64,000 bases of DNA from Atlantibacter hermannii. GTDB taxonomy: Bacteria; Pseudomonadota; Gammaproteobacteria; Enterobacterales; Enterobacteriaceae. The notes beneath the pieces were generated by a model. It was given only the letters and a program-made list of their open reading frames with translations. It did no database searches and was not told the DNA's origin. Positions 18,880 to 28,159 of this stretch are shown piece by piece. The DNA lies in the NCBI GenBank assembly GCA_900635495.1, contig LR134136.1:372001-436000 (forward strand). The letters are read 5' to 3'. Each line of letters begins with the position of its first letter. Position 1 is the first letter of the stretch. A program made the position numbers and the translations under genes.

Positions 18880-19216
18880 ATCGTTACCTTTTTAATTATC
18901 AAATGGAGTTGTAGGGTTCAGTGCGTCTGAATGAAGGCAGCAGATCGCCGCACGCTCCGCAGAGGGGATCGTGGAGAATCGCAATGCTGATTTCATTATG
19001 AGATGACGCATAATGAATATAACAACATATGATGAATTGTATTGGCGAGATAGATCACAAAATCACCATTTGTGATCGGGTTGTGACGTGATTTGAGATT
19101 AACGGTTTGAAATTAAAAGAAATTGAAGTGTGAAGCAGACGTGAAAGAAGAGAACAGAATGAAGGGCCGGGGAGGCCAGACAAAGCGGGGCAGGCCTTAC
19201 GGCCTGCCGGATGGGA
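18880..19216. promoter_or_regulatory. frlA upstream region with two perfect inverted repeats
   Basis: These 337 bases separate the frlA start from the cysG stop and must carry the frl promoter. They hold two perfect 9-bp inverted repeats. The first is TTCATTATG-N8-CATAATGAA at 18992-19017, a plausible GntR-type (FrlR) operator. The second is GATCACAAA-N7-TTTGTGATC at 19053-19077, whose arms are CRP-like half sites but face outward rather than in the usual TGTGA-N6-TCACA order. Assignment to FrlR or CRP is inference. Confidence 0.55.
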
Positions 19217-20581
19217 TTAAAACCAGCGTAGCGTATCGCGTAGCGCGACCACGCGACCTACAAAAATCAGGCTGGGGCTCTCGACCTGCTGCGCCAGTTC
19301 GCCAAGCTGCGTTAGCGTACCGGTCACCACGCGTTGTTTCACGCTGGTGCCATTTTCCACCAGCGCCACCGGCATATCCGCTTCCATACCGTGTTCGAGT
19401 AGTTTTTGCTGAATGGTCACCGCCTGGTTGAGGCCCATATAAAACACCAGCGTTTGCTTTTCCGCCGCCAGGTTGTGCCAGTCGAACTCACCGCCGCTTT
19501 TCAGGTGACCGGTGATTAACCGCACGCTCTGGGCGTAGTCGCGATGGGTCAGGGGAATGCCCGCGTAGGCAGAACAGCCGGAGGCTGCGGTAATCCCTGG
19601 CACCACGGAGAAAGGAATACCGGCGCCGCACAGCGTTTCCAGTTCTTCTCCACCGCGTCCAAAAATAAACGGATCGCCGCCTTTCAGCCTTACCACGCGC
19701 TTGCCGCGTTGCGCTTCGCGCAGCAGGATTTGGTTAATTTCTTCCTGCGGAACGCAGTGATAGCCCGCGCGCTTACCGACAAACACCCGGTCGGCGTCGC
19801 GGCGCACCAGATTCATAATTTCATCTGAGACCAGACGGTCATACACCACAATATCCGCCTGCTGAATTTGTTGCAGGCCTTTCAGGGTAAGCAGGCCCGG
19901 ATCGCCAGGGCCCGCGCCTACCAGTACGACTTCGCCACGATCGTCCAGCGGCTCGGTAAACAGGGCTTCGGTAAGGGTGGCGACGTTCTGCTCATCCTGA
20001 TTAGCAAGCGACTGCGCCAGGCGGTCGTTTACAAACAGTTTTTCCCAGAAGCGACGGCGTTCGCTCATGCTGCTGAAGGTTTTCTTCACGCGGCTGCGCA
20101 GTTTTCCGGCGTAACGGGCGATTTGCCCCAGATGCTGGGGCAACAGAGATTCAAGCTTCTCACGCAGCAACCGCGCCAGAACAGGCGAAGTGCCGCCGGA
20201 GGAGACCGCCACCATCAGCGGCGAGCGGTCGATAATCGAGGGCATAATAAAGCTGGCCTGCTGCGGCGCATCCACCACATTGCAGAAGATGCGATGCGCT
20301 TCGGCAGCGGCGCTAACGCGCTCGTTAACCGCATCGTCGTTGGTGGCGGCAATCACCAGCCAGCAATTGTCCATCAGGCTTGCATCGAACGGGCCGGTAA
20401 CGAGGGTTAATGCCCCCTCGTCTTGCCAGACCTGAAACTGCGGGGTAAACGCCAGCGCGTTTACGGTAACCTGGGCTCCTGCCTCCATCAGCAGGCGCGC
20501 TTTGCGTTCTGCTACGTCTCCGCCGCCTACTAACAAGCAGGGGCGCTGTTTTAACTGACAAAATATCGGCAGGTGATCCAC
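19217..20581 (-). CDS. cysG: Siroheme synthase CysG
   Basis: The 454-residue trifunctional enzyme (E. coli 457) makes siroheme from uroporphyrinogen III. The N-terminal half is the precorrin-2 dehydrogenase/ferrochelatase (VGGGDVAERKARLL NAD loop, residues about 14-30; SSGGTSPV around Ser128). The C-terminal half (from about 215) is the SAM uroporphyrinogen methyltransferase (LVGAGPGDPGLLTLKG, RLKGGDPFIFGRGGEE). It follows nirC and supplies cofactor for NirB. Confidence 0.97.
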   Translation of the reverse strand: MDHLPIFCQLKQRPCLLVGGGDVAERKARLLMEAGAQVTVNALAFTPQFQVWQDEGALTLVTGPFDASLMDNCWLVIAATNDDAVNERVSAAAEAHRIFCNVVDAPQQASFIMPSIIDRSPLMVAVSSGGTSPVLARLLREKLESLLPQHLGQIARYAGKLRSRVKKTFSSMSERRRFWEKLFVNDRLAQSLANQDEQNVATLTEALFTEPLDDRGEVVLVGAGPGDPGLLTLKGLQQIQQADIVVYDRLVSDEIMNLVRRDADRVFVGKRAGYHCVPQEEINQILLREAQRGKRVVRLKGGDPFIFGRGGEELETLCGAGIPFSVVPGITAASGCSAYAGIPLTHRDYAQSVRLITGHLKSGGEFDWHNLAAEKQTLVFYMGLNQAVTIQQKLLEHGMEADMPVALVENGTSVKQRVVTGTLTQLGELAQQVESPSLIFVGRVVALRDTLRWF

Positions 20582-20592
20582 GACATGACCTC

Positions 20593-21405
20593 TTAGTGAG
20601 TGGCTTTCGCCGCTACGGTTGCGATGTTATTTGCCGGAGTCGGACGCTCCGCTTTTGGCGTAGCATACCAGTAACCTAACCCCATAAACACCGCGCCGGA
20701 GAGCGTATTGCCCAGCGTGACCCACAACAGGTTATGACCAATACCAGAAAGGGTGTACGCCTCGCTGTGGTGACCGAACCAGGACAGGGCAAACAGCGTC
20801 ATGTTGGCAATGGAGTGTTCGTAGCCGGAAGCGATGAACGCTAACAGGCACCACCAGATTGCCAGGAATTTCGCCGCGCCTTCCGTACGGATCGCCATCC
20901 AGATTGCCAGGCAAACCAGCCAGTTACACAGCGCGCCTTTAAAGAACAGCACCGTGGCTGGCGCGGAGGTTTTGGCCAGCGCCACGGTGTGCACCAGGCT
21001 GGTATCCACCGGCAGCAGGCTACCGCCGCCCCAGCTATACAGCAACGCCACAAACACCGAGCCGACCAGGTTGCCGAGCCAGGTTTGCGGCAGGATCGCC
21101 CACATCTGACCGTGACTGATGGTGCCCGCTTTGACGCCAAAGGTCAGGAACATGGTATGACCGGTAAACAACTCGGAACCGGCGATGATCACCAGGGTCA
21201 GCGCGATGCCGAAGGTGGCACCCATCACCAGCGGACGTACTGCCGGATCGAGCAGATTACCCAGCGTGAAAATCAAAATAATGCCCAGCCCGACATACGC
21301 GCCTGCCATAGCGGAACTGACCCAGAAACCCAACGGATTGCCGGAGGAGAGCCGGGCGATACGCGCCGCGTTGGCCGCGCATTTATTAATGGTGTCTGTA
21401 AACAT
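20593..21405 (-). CDS. nirC: Nitrite channel NirC
   Basis: From the ATG at 21405 (MFTDTINKCAANAAR, as in E. coli) the product is 270 residues (E. coli 268); the frame reaching 21513 is an extension into the intergenic region. NirC is an FNT-family pentameric inner-membrane channel for nitrite. Six hydrophobic segments and the GSELFTGH and ALCNWLVCLA motifs that line the FNT pore are present. It is followed by cysG after 11 bases. Confidence 0.96.
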   Translation of the reverse strand: MFTDTINKCAANAARIARLSSGNPLGFWVSSAMAGAYVGLGIILIFTLGNLLDPAVRPLVMGATFGIALTLVIIAGSELFTGHTMFLTFGVKAGTISHGQMWAILPQTWLGNLVGSVFVALLYSWGGGSLLPVDTSLVHTVALAKTSAPATVLFFKGALCNWLVCLAIWMAIRTEGAAKFLAIWWCLLAFIASGYEHSIANMTLFALSWFGHHSEAYTLSGIGHNLLWVTLGNTLSGAVFMGLGYWYATPKAERPTPANNIATVAAKATH

Positions 21406-21597
21406 GATGGTTATCCTAATAGATTGAAAAATAGAAAATTGTCTGCGCTGGCGGTCGCGGCCGGAATCATTTCCGGTCTGTTTTTGTCGCGATGCATGAC
21501 GCAAAACGCCCACGGTTTACCGCACATCTTTGAGTGCAAAGAGGCCGGGACGGAAAAAATTTACAAGAAGGGCGAGGAGGAACCTCGCCCTGGGGCA

Positions 21598-21924
21598 TTA
21601 CGATTTCAACTGTACCTGCCCGTCTTTCACGCGGGCTTCATAGTGGGCAACGGAGTGACTTTCGTCCTCCATGCACAACCCATCGCGCAGGCGGAAGCGC
21701 TGTTTCTTGAGTGGGCTTGCGACCCACAGTTCGCCCTGATGTTCGACAATCAGGCCGCGAGACAGCACGCTGGCGTCGAAGAACGGGTCAATATTGCTGA
21801 TGGCGTAGACCTCATCAGACTCGTATGGCCGGAAAATCGCGACCTGCTGCTCATTGAACAGCGCGCAGACGCCGGTTGCCGGCAGGATCTTCTCGATCGG
21901 GCAGATAGTCATCCACTGGCTCAT
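21598..21924 (-). CDS. nirD: Nitrite reductase small subunit NirD
   Basis: The 108-residue protein has the E. coli NirD length. It is a Rieske-like fold protein that lacks the Cys/His cluster ligands, as usual for NirD, and pairs with NirB in the cytoplasmic NADH-dependent nitrite reductase. It overlaps the nirB stop by four bases (ATGA), indicating coupled translation at matched levels. Confidence 0.95.
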   Translation of the reverse strand: MSQWMTICPIEKILPATGVCALFNEQQVAIFRPYESDEVYAISNIDPFFDASVLSRGLIVEHQGELWVASPLKKQRFRLRDGLCMEDESHSVAHYEARVKDGQVQLKS

Positions 21925-24467
21925 ACGGTTTCCTCCTCCACAAAGGTGACCGGGATGCGTTCGTACGGCGCAGCCGGACGGTGCTGTTGGCGCTCAGGAA
22001 CCGTCTGAACATTCGGGTCGCGAAGCGGGCTGTTGATAAAGTGCTGGAAGCGAACCTGAGCGGCCGGATCGTTCACCGTTTCGGTCCATTCGCAGACTAC
22101 CGCTTCACGCAGGCGGGCCATTTCCGCTTCAAGCTGGGCATTCAGGCCCAGTTTGTCGTCAATGATGACGCTCTTCAGATATTCAATCCCACCTTCCATG
22201 TTATCCAGCCACGGTGCGGTACGGGTCAGTTTGTCGGCGGTGCGGATGTAGAACATCATGAAGCGGTCGAGATAACGCACCAGCGTATCGCGGTCGAGGT
22301 CTGCCGCCAGCAGATCCGCGTGACGCGGTTTCATGCCGCCGTTGCCGCAAACGTACAGGTTCCAGCCTTTTTCGGTGGCGATGATACCCACGTCTTTACC
22401 CTGCGCTTCGGCGCATTCACGGGTACAGCCGGAGACGCCGAACTTCATTTTGTGCGGTGTGCGGATGCCTTTGTAGCGGTTTTCCAGCTCAACGCCGAAG
22501 CCCACGCTATCGCCCACGCCATAGCGGCACCAGGTGCTGCCGACGCAGGTTTTCGCCATACGCAACGCTTTGGCGTAGGCATGACCAGTTTCAAAGCCTG
22601 CTTCAATCAGCTGACGCCAGATTTCCGGCAGGTCGTCTTTCTGCGCGCCGAACAGGCCGATACGCTGAGAGCCGGTAATTTTGGTATACAGATTGAATTC
22701 ACGGGCGATACGGCCCACTTCCATCAACCCTTCCGGCGTGATTTCGCCGCCAGCAGAGCGCGGGATCACCGAGTAGGTGCCGTCTTTCTGGATATTCGCC
22801 AGGAAGTTGTCGTTGGTATCCTGAAGCGGGGTGTGCTTCGGTTTCAGGATGTATTCATTCCAGCAGGACGCCAGCAGTGAACCCACGGTCGGTTTACACA
22901 CTTCACAGCCGTAGCCTTTACCGTATTTCGCCAGCAGCTCGTCGAAGGTTTTAATGCCTTCCACGCGGATCAGGTGATACAGCTCCTGACGGGAAAACGC
23001 GAAGTGTTCGCACAGGTTGTGGCTGACTTCGATACCCTGTTTCGCCAGTTCGGCGTTGAGCACCTGAGTAACCAGCGGGATACAGCCGCCGCAGCCGGTA
23101 CCGGCTTTGGTTTCCGCTTTCAGCGCCGCAACAGTGTGGCAGCCTTTGTTGATGGCGGAAATCAGCATGCCTTTGGTGACGTCGAAGCAGGAACAGATTT
23201 GCGCGCTGTCCGGCAGTTTATCCACGCCGATGGCCGGTTTGCCCTGGCTGGCATGGGACGGCAGGATCAGGGCGTCCGGGTTTTCCGGCAGCTCGATTTG
23301 ATTCAGCACCAATTGCAGCAGGTTGCCGTAATCGCTGGTATCGCCCACAAGGACTGCGCCCAGCAGGGTTTTATTGTCTTCGCTGACAATAAGACGCTTA
23401 TAAACTTCTTTGCTTTCGTCGAGGAAGACGTAGCTGCGTGAGTTCGGGGTGCGACCGTGGGCATCGCCGATGCCGCCAACGTCCACGCCCAGCAGTTTCA
23501 GCTTGGCGCTGAGGTCCGCGCCTTCAAACGCGTTGGTGTTGCCAAGAATGTGGTCAACCGCCACCTGCGCCATTTTGTAGCCAGGCGCGACCAGACCGTA
23601 TACGCGGTTATGCCAGCTGGCGCATTCGCCGATGGCATAGATATCCGGGTCGGAGGTCTGGCATTTGTCGTTAATCACGATACCGCCGCGCTGCGCAACC
23701 GCCAGACCACACTGGGTCGCCAGTTTGTCGCGTGGGCGAATACCGGTTGAGAAGACGATAAAGTCCACTTCCAGGTCGCTGCCGTCAGCGAAGCGCATGG
23801 TTTTACGGGCGCTTTTACCGGTCTGAACGATCTCCTGGGTGTTTTTACTGGTGTGAACTTTCACGCCCAGGCTTTCGATTTTCTTACGCAGCTGCTCGCC
23901 GCCCATCTGATCGAGCTGTTCGGCCATCAGCATGGGGGCAAATTCAATAACGTGGGTTTCGACGCCTAAGTTTTTCAGCGCGCCAGCCGCTTCCAGACCT
24001 AACAGACCGCCGCCGACCACCGCCCCGCGTTTACTGCGACGGGCGCAGGATTCGATAGCGTTGAGATCTTCGATGGTACGGTAGACGAAGCAGTCCTGGG
24101 TATCAGACCCTTTGATCGGCGGGATCCACGGATAGGAACCGGTCGCCATGATCAGTTTGTCGTAATAAACGGTACGCCCGGCGCTGGAGTGAATCACTTT
24201 TTCCTGGCGGTTGATGGTGATGGCGCGTTCGCCCATCAGCACTTTTACGCCGTGCTTCTCATAATAACCTTCACGCACTAAAGAGAGTTCTTCAGCGGTG
24301 TGGTGAGAGAAGTAAGAGGAGAGGTGAACACGATCGTAGGCGATACGCGGCTCTTCACAAAATACGGTAATGTCGAACTGGCTGGCGTCAGCTTTATCGA
24401 GGAGATCCTCAATAAAGCGATGGCCTACCATCCCATTACCGATTATAGCCAGTTTGACTTTGCTCAT
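21921..24467 (-). CDS. nirB: NADH-dependent nitrite reductase large subunit NirB
   Basis: The 848-residue protein (E. coli 847) reduces nitrite to ammonia in the cytoplasm. Domains in order are an FAD/NADH oxidoreductase (GNGMVGHRF at about 10-18 and a second GGGLLGLEAAG loop), BFD-like [2Fe-2S] modules (CSCFDVTKG and CGGCIP), and the siroheme/[4Fe-4S] reductase half with GSTWCRYGVGDS and SGCTRECAEAQGKD cysteine clusters. It leads nirBDC-cysG behind FNR and NarL/NarP sites. Confidence 0.97.
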   Translation of the reverse strand: MSKVKLAIIGNGMVGHRFIEDLLDKADASQFDITVFCEEPRIAYDRVHLSSYFSHHTAEELSLVREGYYEKHGVKVLMGERAITINRQEKVIHSSAGRTVYYDKLIMATGSYPWIPPIKGSDTQDCFVYRTIEDLNAIESCARRSKRGAVVGGGLLGLEAAGALKNLGVETHVIEFAPMLMAEQLDQMGGEQLRKKIESLGVKVHTSKNTQEIVQTGKSARKTMRFADGSDLEVDFIVFSTGIRPRDKLATQCGLAVAQRGGIVINDKCQTSDPDIYAIGECASWHNRVYGLVAPGYKMAQVAVDHILGNTNAFEGADLSAKLKLLGVDVGGIGDAHGRTPNSRSYVFLDESKEVYKRLIVSEDNKTLLGAVLVGDTSDYGNLLQLVLNQIELPENPDALILPSHASQGKPAIGVDKLPDSAQICSCFDVTKGMLISAINKGCHTVAALKAETKAGTGCGGCIPLVTQVLNAELAKQGIEVSHNLCEHFAFSRQELYHLIRVEGIKTFDELLAKYGKGYGCEVCKPTVGSLLASCWNEYILKPKHTPLQDTNDNFLANIQKDGTYSVIPRSAGGEITPEGLMEVGRIAREFNLYTKITGSQRIGLFGAQKDDLPEIWRQLIEAGFETGHAYAKALRMAKTCVGSTWCRYGVGDSVGFGVELENRYKGIRTPHKMKFGVSGCTRECAEAQGKDVGIIATEKGWNLYVCGNGGMKPRHADLLAADLDRDTLVRYLDRFMMFYIRTADKLTRTAPWLDNMEGGIEYLKSVIIDDKLGLNAQLEAEMARLREAVVCEWTETVNDPAAQVRFQHFINSPLRDPNVQTVPERQQHRPAAPYERIPVTFVEEETV

Positions 24468-24525
24468 TTTTGCCTCGATTTCTATTCTATTACCGCCTAC
24501 CTTAACGATTCAGCAAACCCCCTTC

Positions 24526-24539
24526 TTGATATAGATCAA
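24526..24539 (-). promoter_or_regulatory. FNR site of the nirB promoter
   Basis: TTGAT-ATAG-ATCAA is a perfect FNR palindrome. Placing it at -41.5, as in E. coli nirB, puts the transcript start near 24491, in good position for the nirB start at 24467. It implies anaerobic induction. Confidence 0.85.
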
Positions 24540-24552
24540 TTTCGGCCTCATA

Positions 24553-24568
24553 TACCCCTTAATGGGTA
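24553..24568 (-). promoter_or_regulatory. NarL/NarP 7-2-7 site of the nirB promoter
   Basis: TACCCCT-TA-ATGGGTA is a 7-2-7 inverted heptamer pair. Its centre is 28 bases from the FNR centre, the same spacing as at E. coli nirB (-69.5 versus -41.5). It implies nitrate/nitrite control. Confidence 0.85.
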
Positions 24569-24705
24569 TATCCTTGATTTTTGTAGGTTTTTCTAAGTGG
24601 CGGAAATGATTCAGGTTTCATTTTTGCGCGCTTTTTAAACAAATTTGAGTTGTGCAGGACGGAATGTGGTATCACTCTCTAAAAAGCGCTTACAGCGGAG
24701 GGAGT

Positions 24706-26004
24706 ATGTCTTCAACATCTTTGTGGTTAATCCAGAATGTGCGTCTGCCGGGGCGGGAAGGTTTATGGCAAATCGCCATTGATAAAGGGCGATTCGGGGC
24801 CATTACGCTTATGGAAAACGGCATACACAGCAGCCTGGATGTGCTGAACGCACGCGGCGGGTTAGCCGTTCCTCCTTTTATTGAACCGCACATTCATCTG
24901 GATACCACCCAAACCGCCGGCGAACCGAGCTGGAATCTCTCCGGAACGCTCTTCGAAGGCATTGAGCGCTGGGCTGAGCGTAAGACAACGCTAACCCATG
25001 AAGATGTAAAAGCCCGCGCGTGGCAAACCCTGAAGTGGCAAATGGCGCAGGGTATTCAGTATGTGCGTACCCATGTGGATGTCTCTGATCCGTCCCTCAC
25101 GGCGCTCAAAGCGCTACTGGAAGTGAAACAGGAAGTGGCTCCCTGGGTGGATTTGCAACTGGTGGCGTTTCCGCAGGAGGGCATCCTTTCTTACCCCAAC
25201 GGCGAAGCGTTGCTGGAGGAAGCGTTAAGACTCGGCGCGGATGTGGTGGGCGCGATCCCGCATTTCGAATTTACCCGCGAATATGGCGTCGAGTCGCTGA
25301 ACATCGCGTTCGCGCTGGCGAAGAAATATGATCGGCTGCTGGATATTCACTGTGATGAAATCGACGATGAGCAGTCGCGCTTTCTCGAAACCGTCGCGGC
25401 GCTGGCGCTTAAAGAGAATATTGGCTCACGCGTAACGGCCAGCCATACCACCGCGATGCACAGTTATAACGGAGCGTATACCTCGCGCCTGTTCCGTTTG
25501 CTCAGGCTCTCCGGGATTAACTTTGTTGCCAATCCGCTGGTGAATATTCATCTGCAAGGGCGGTTCGACGATTATCCGAAACGGCGCGGCATCACACGGG
25601 TGAAGGAGTTGCTGGCGGCTGATATCAACGTCTGTTTCGGGCATGACGATGTGTTTGACCCGTGGTACCCACTGGGCACCGGCAATATGCTTCAGGTACT
25701 GCATATGGGGCTGCACGTCTGCCAGATGATGGGGTATGAGCAGATTAACCAGAGCCTGAATCTGATTACCCACAACAGCGCCAGAACCCTGGGCATTGCG
25801 GAGTACGGTATTGAAGAAGGCCATCCCGCGAATCTGATTATTCTGCCGGCGGAAAATGGCTTTGAGGCGGTAAGACGCCAGGTGCCGGTGCGCTGGTCGG
25901 TCCGTCACGGGAAAGTGATCGCCACTACGCAGTTGTCGCAAACCTGGGTGAAGATGGATAACGGCGGGGAAGAGATCGACTTTACGCGCCCTTCAGGAAC
26001 GTGA
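24706..26004 (+). CDS. codA: Cytosine deaminase-like amidohydrolase
   Basis: The ATG at 24706 follows GGAGGGAG and gives 432 residues (E. coli CodA 427). The match to CodA runs the whole length: metal-binding EPHIHLD (His62, His64), FPQEGILSYPNGE, HCDEIDDEQSRF, and HDDVFDPWYPLGT with the catalytic Asp. CodA hydrolyses cytosine to uracil and ammonia. Unlike E. coli, no codB permease adjoins it; it is divergent from nirB and convergent with tsgA. Several substitutions from CodA leave open a related pyrimidine as substrate. Confidence 0.85.
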   Translation: MSSTSLWLIQNVRLPGREGLWQIAIDKGRFGAITLMENGIHSSLDVLNARGGLAVPPFIEPHIHLDTTQTAGEPSWNLSGTLFEGIERWAERKTTLTHEDVKARAWQTLKWQMAQGIQYVRTHVDVSDPSLTALKALLEVKQEVAPWVDLQLVAFPQEGILSYPNGEALLEEALRLGADVVGAIPHFEFTREYGVESLNIAFALAKKYDRLLDIHCDEIDDEQSRFLETVAALALKENIGSRVTASHTTAMHSYNGAYTSRLFRLLRLSGINFVANPLVNIHLQGRFDDYPKRRGITRVKELLAADINVCFGHDDVFDPWYPLGTGNMLQVLHMGLHVCQMMGYEQINQSLNLITHNSARTLGIAEYGIEEGHPANLIILPAENGFEAVRRQVPVRWSVRHGKVIATTQLSQTWVKMDNGGEEIDFTRPSGT

Positions 26005-26019
26005 AGGGCGCGTTGAGCA

Positions 26020-27205
26020 TTAATGCACTGCGTTAACCGCGCCATGACGACGATGGCGGGTCACAAAGCCTAAAACGAAGCACATCACAAACACCACGGC
26101 ATACAGACCATTTGCCGTGTTCAGCGCCGCCAGCGGCCCGCTGTGGGCGACGATCGGGCCGGTAACCACGAACGTCAACATGGTGCCGATGGTGCCGCAG
26201 GTCAGGACGAAGTTAACCAGTTTCGGCGACGGCACTTTGGTTTGCTGGGAGCCGAGCGTGATGATCGAGGTATAAATGGCGCTGGAGAAAAAGCCCAGTG
26301 CCAGAATAAACCAGGCCATGTGCCCCGGTTCGCCGGAGATAAAGCAGTACATCAGCACCGTGGCGAGGCCCGCCAGCACGGTCAAAATGCGTTGCAAATC
26401 GAAGAAGCGCAGGATAAAGCTGAACGCCCACATGCCGAACATGTAAGACATCCAGAAATTGCTGACCAGCGTACCGGCATCGTTCAGGCTCATCCCCAGG
26501 CTCCGGGCGTATTCCGGCACCCAGGAGATAAAGCCCAACTGGCCGAGGATGTAGCACAGCGCCGCGATGGACAGGAACAGCACGCCGACGCCCCATTTCT
26601 CTTTCTCAGCAGGCGCAGCGCCGGATTTGGCATGTTTGCCCAATGCCGGGAATTCGCAGCCGAAGGTCAGAATAAAAATCGCGGCGTACACCAGGCCGAT
26701 AGAGGCATACACCCAGTACCATTCAATTGTGCGCGCCAGCAGCCAGGCCGCCAGCATCGGGAAAATCATCCCCGCCATGCTGAAGAAGGAGTCGGTAAAC
26801 AGCAGACGCGCGCCGCGCTGACGGCCTTCATACAGTTGGGTGATCAAGAAGGTGCCGATGGACATGGTAATGCCGCTTACCACGCCCAGTACGAACATGC
26901 AGGCGGAAAACAGCGCCAGACTATGGCTGAGCATCAATCCCGCCCACGGCCAGCACCATCATTACGAAGCCAAAGCGCAGTTGGGTTTTCAGCGGCACGA
27001 TTTCCATAAGCCAGGCGTTAAGGAAGATGGAAATCAAAATACCGGCATTCAGGAAGGTAAAGGTGTTGCTCATGCTGGAGACCGGCAGGCCGAAGTAGTC
27101 GGCGATATTGCCCATCACCATCCCGGTGACAATCACTAACGCGCCGGTCAGGGCGTAGGAAAAGTAACTGATCCATGTGAGCTTGATGCGATTGCTGTTA
27201 GTCAT
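26020..27205 (-). pseudogene. tsgA: TsgA major-facilitator transporter, frame-shifted as read
   Basis: The N-terminal 88 or so residues read from the ATG at 27205 and the remaining 300 read in a second frame ending at 26020. Together they make the full-length TsgA (about 393 aa), a twelve-helix major-facilitator protein of unknown substrate, whose gene name comes from Salmonella. The break is at about 26941-26948: on the minus strand GTGGGCGGGATTG replaces the expected GTGGCGGGATTG, one extra G in a short G run. Both halves are otherwise intact, so an error is as likely as a real mutation. Confidence 0.88.
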
Positions 27206-27325
27206 GAAGATCCTGTGAAGAGAAATGTAAGGCGCCTTGACGATATGAAGGCGGGCGCAGTGTACGTTTTTATGTGACGCATATAAACATTCCTGTCTTT
27301 AATTACTGCAAATTGCCGGTTTTGG

Positions 27326-27341
27326 TGTGAGTTGAGTCACA
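27326..27341 (+). promoter_or_regulatory. CRP site between tsgA and ppiA
   Basis: TGTGA-GTTGAG-TCACA is a perfect CRP palindrome in the divergent tsgA-ppiA region, 141 bases before the ppiA ATG. The E. coli ppiA promoter region is also CRP-controlled. A weaker half-matching site (TGTGACGCATATAAAC) lies at 27273-27288. Confidence 0.8.
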
Positions 27342-27481
27342 TATTATGCCTATACTTAGCAGGCGAAATTCTCGGATGTTAGCCTTGCATCGTAAAACCA
27401 GGTAAATGTCTGGCACGATCGGGTTGGCGTCTTTAGAATCAAGCCACTTGCCTTTAACCCTGTTTTCGTAAGGAATGCTTC

Positions 27482-28054
27482 ATGCTCAAATCAACTCTGG
27501 CGGCTGTTGCAGCTGTATTCGCTCTTTCCGCTCTCTCTCCCGCAGCGTTGGCCGCAAAAGGCGATCCTCGCGTACTGCTGACGACGTCCGCCGGAAATAT
27601 CGAACTGGAGTTAAATAGCCAAAAAGCGCCGGTTTCAGCGAAAAACTTCGTCGATTACGTCAATAGCGGTTACTACAACAACACCATTTTCCATCGCGTG
27701 ATCCCGGGCTTTATGATCCAGGGCGGCGGCTTCACCGCCGATATGCAGCAGAAGAAAGCCAACCCGCCGATTAAAAACGAGGCTGATAACGGCTTGCGCA
27801 ACACCCGCGGCACCATCTCTATGGCGCGTACCGCTGATAAAGACAGCGCCACCAGCCAGTTCTTTATCAACGTGGCCGACAACGCTTTCCTTGATCACGG
27901 CCAGCGTGATTTCGGGTATGCGGTGTTTGGTAAAGTTGTGAAAGGGATGGATGTTGCCGATAAAATCGCTCAGGCCCAGACGCATGATGTCGGTCCTTAC
28001 CAAAATGTTCCGTCAAAACCGATAGTTATCCTTTCTGCTAAAGTCCTGCCGTAA
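27482..28054 (+). CDS. ppiA: Periplasmic cyclophilin PpiA
   Basis: The 190-residue protein equals E. coli PpiA in length. A signal peptide of about 24 residues ends at ALAAKGDP, so the peptidyl-prolyl isomerase acts in the periplasm. The cyclophilin core shows FHRVIPGFMIQGGGF and a SMARTADKDSATSQFFIN segment with the catalytic arginine and glutamine regions. It is preceded by a perfect CRP site and followed by a strong hairpin. Confidence 0.96.
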   Translation: MLKSTLAAVAAVFALSALSPAALAAKGDPRVLLTTSAGNIELELNSQKAPVSAKNFVDYVNSGYYNNTIFHRVIPGFMIQGGGFTADMQQKKANPPIKNEADNGLRNTRGTISMARTADKDSATSQFFINVADNAFLDHGQRDFGYAVFGKVVKGMDVADKIAQAQTHDVGPYQNVPSKPIVILSAKVLP

Positions 28055-28062
28055 CGCTTTTT

Positions 28063-28087
28063 GGCGCGGGTTCGCTTAACCCGCGCC
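28063..28087 (+). terminator. Hairpin downstream of ppiA
   Basis: A 10-bp perfect stem, GGCGCGGGTT pairing with AACCCGCGCC around CGCTT, lies nine bases after the ppiA stop. No clear T run follows, so it may act as a transcript-stabilising hairpin or weak terminator. Confidence 0.6.
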
Positions 28088-28159
28088 GTCCTCCTCCCGG
28101 CGTGTCTCCCATTTGCTGCTTATACTTGTGGCAAATGAGGAAACGATCAGGGAGGCGCT

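Noticed and set aside
19053..19077. Canonical CRP site before frlA
   Set aside because: The half sites are in everted order (TCACA then TGTGA), not TGTGA-N6-TCACA, so I list it only as an unexplained repeat.
20989..22880. Plus-strand frames of about 300 codons opposite nirC, nirD and nirB
   Set aside because: Antisense shadows of conserved nir genes with no family match.
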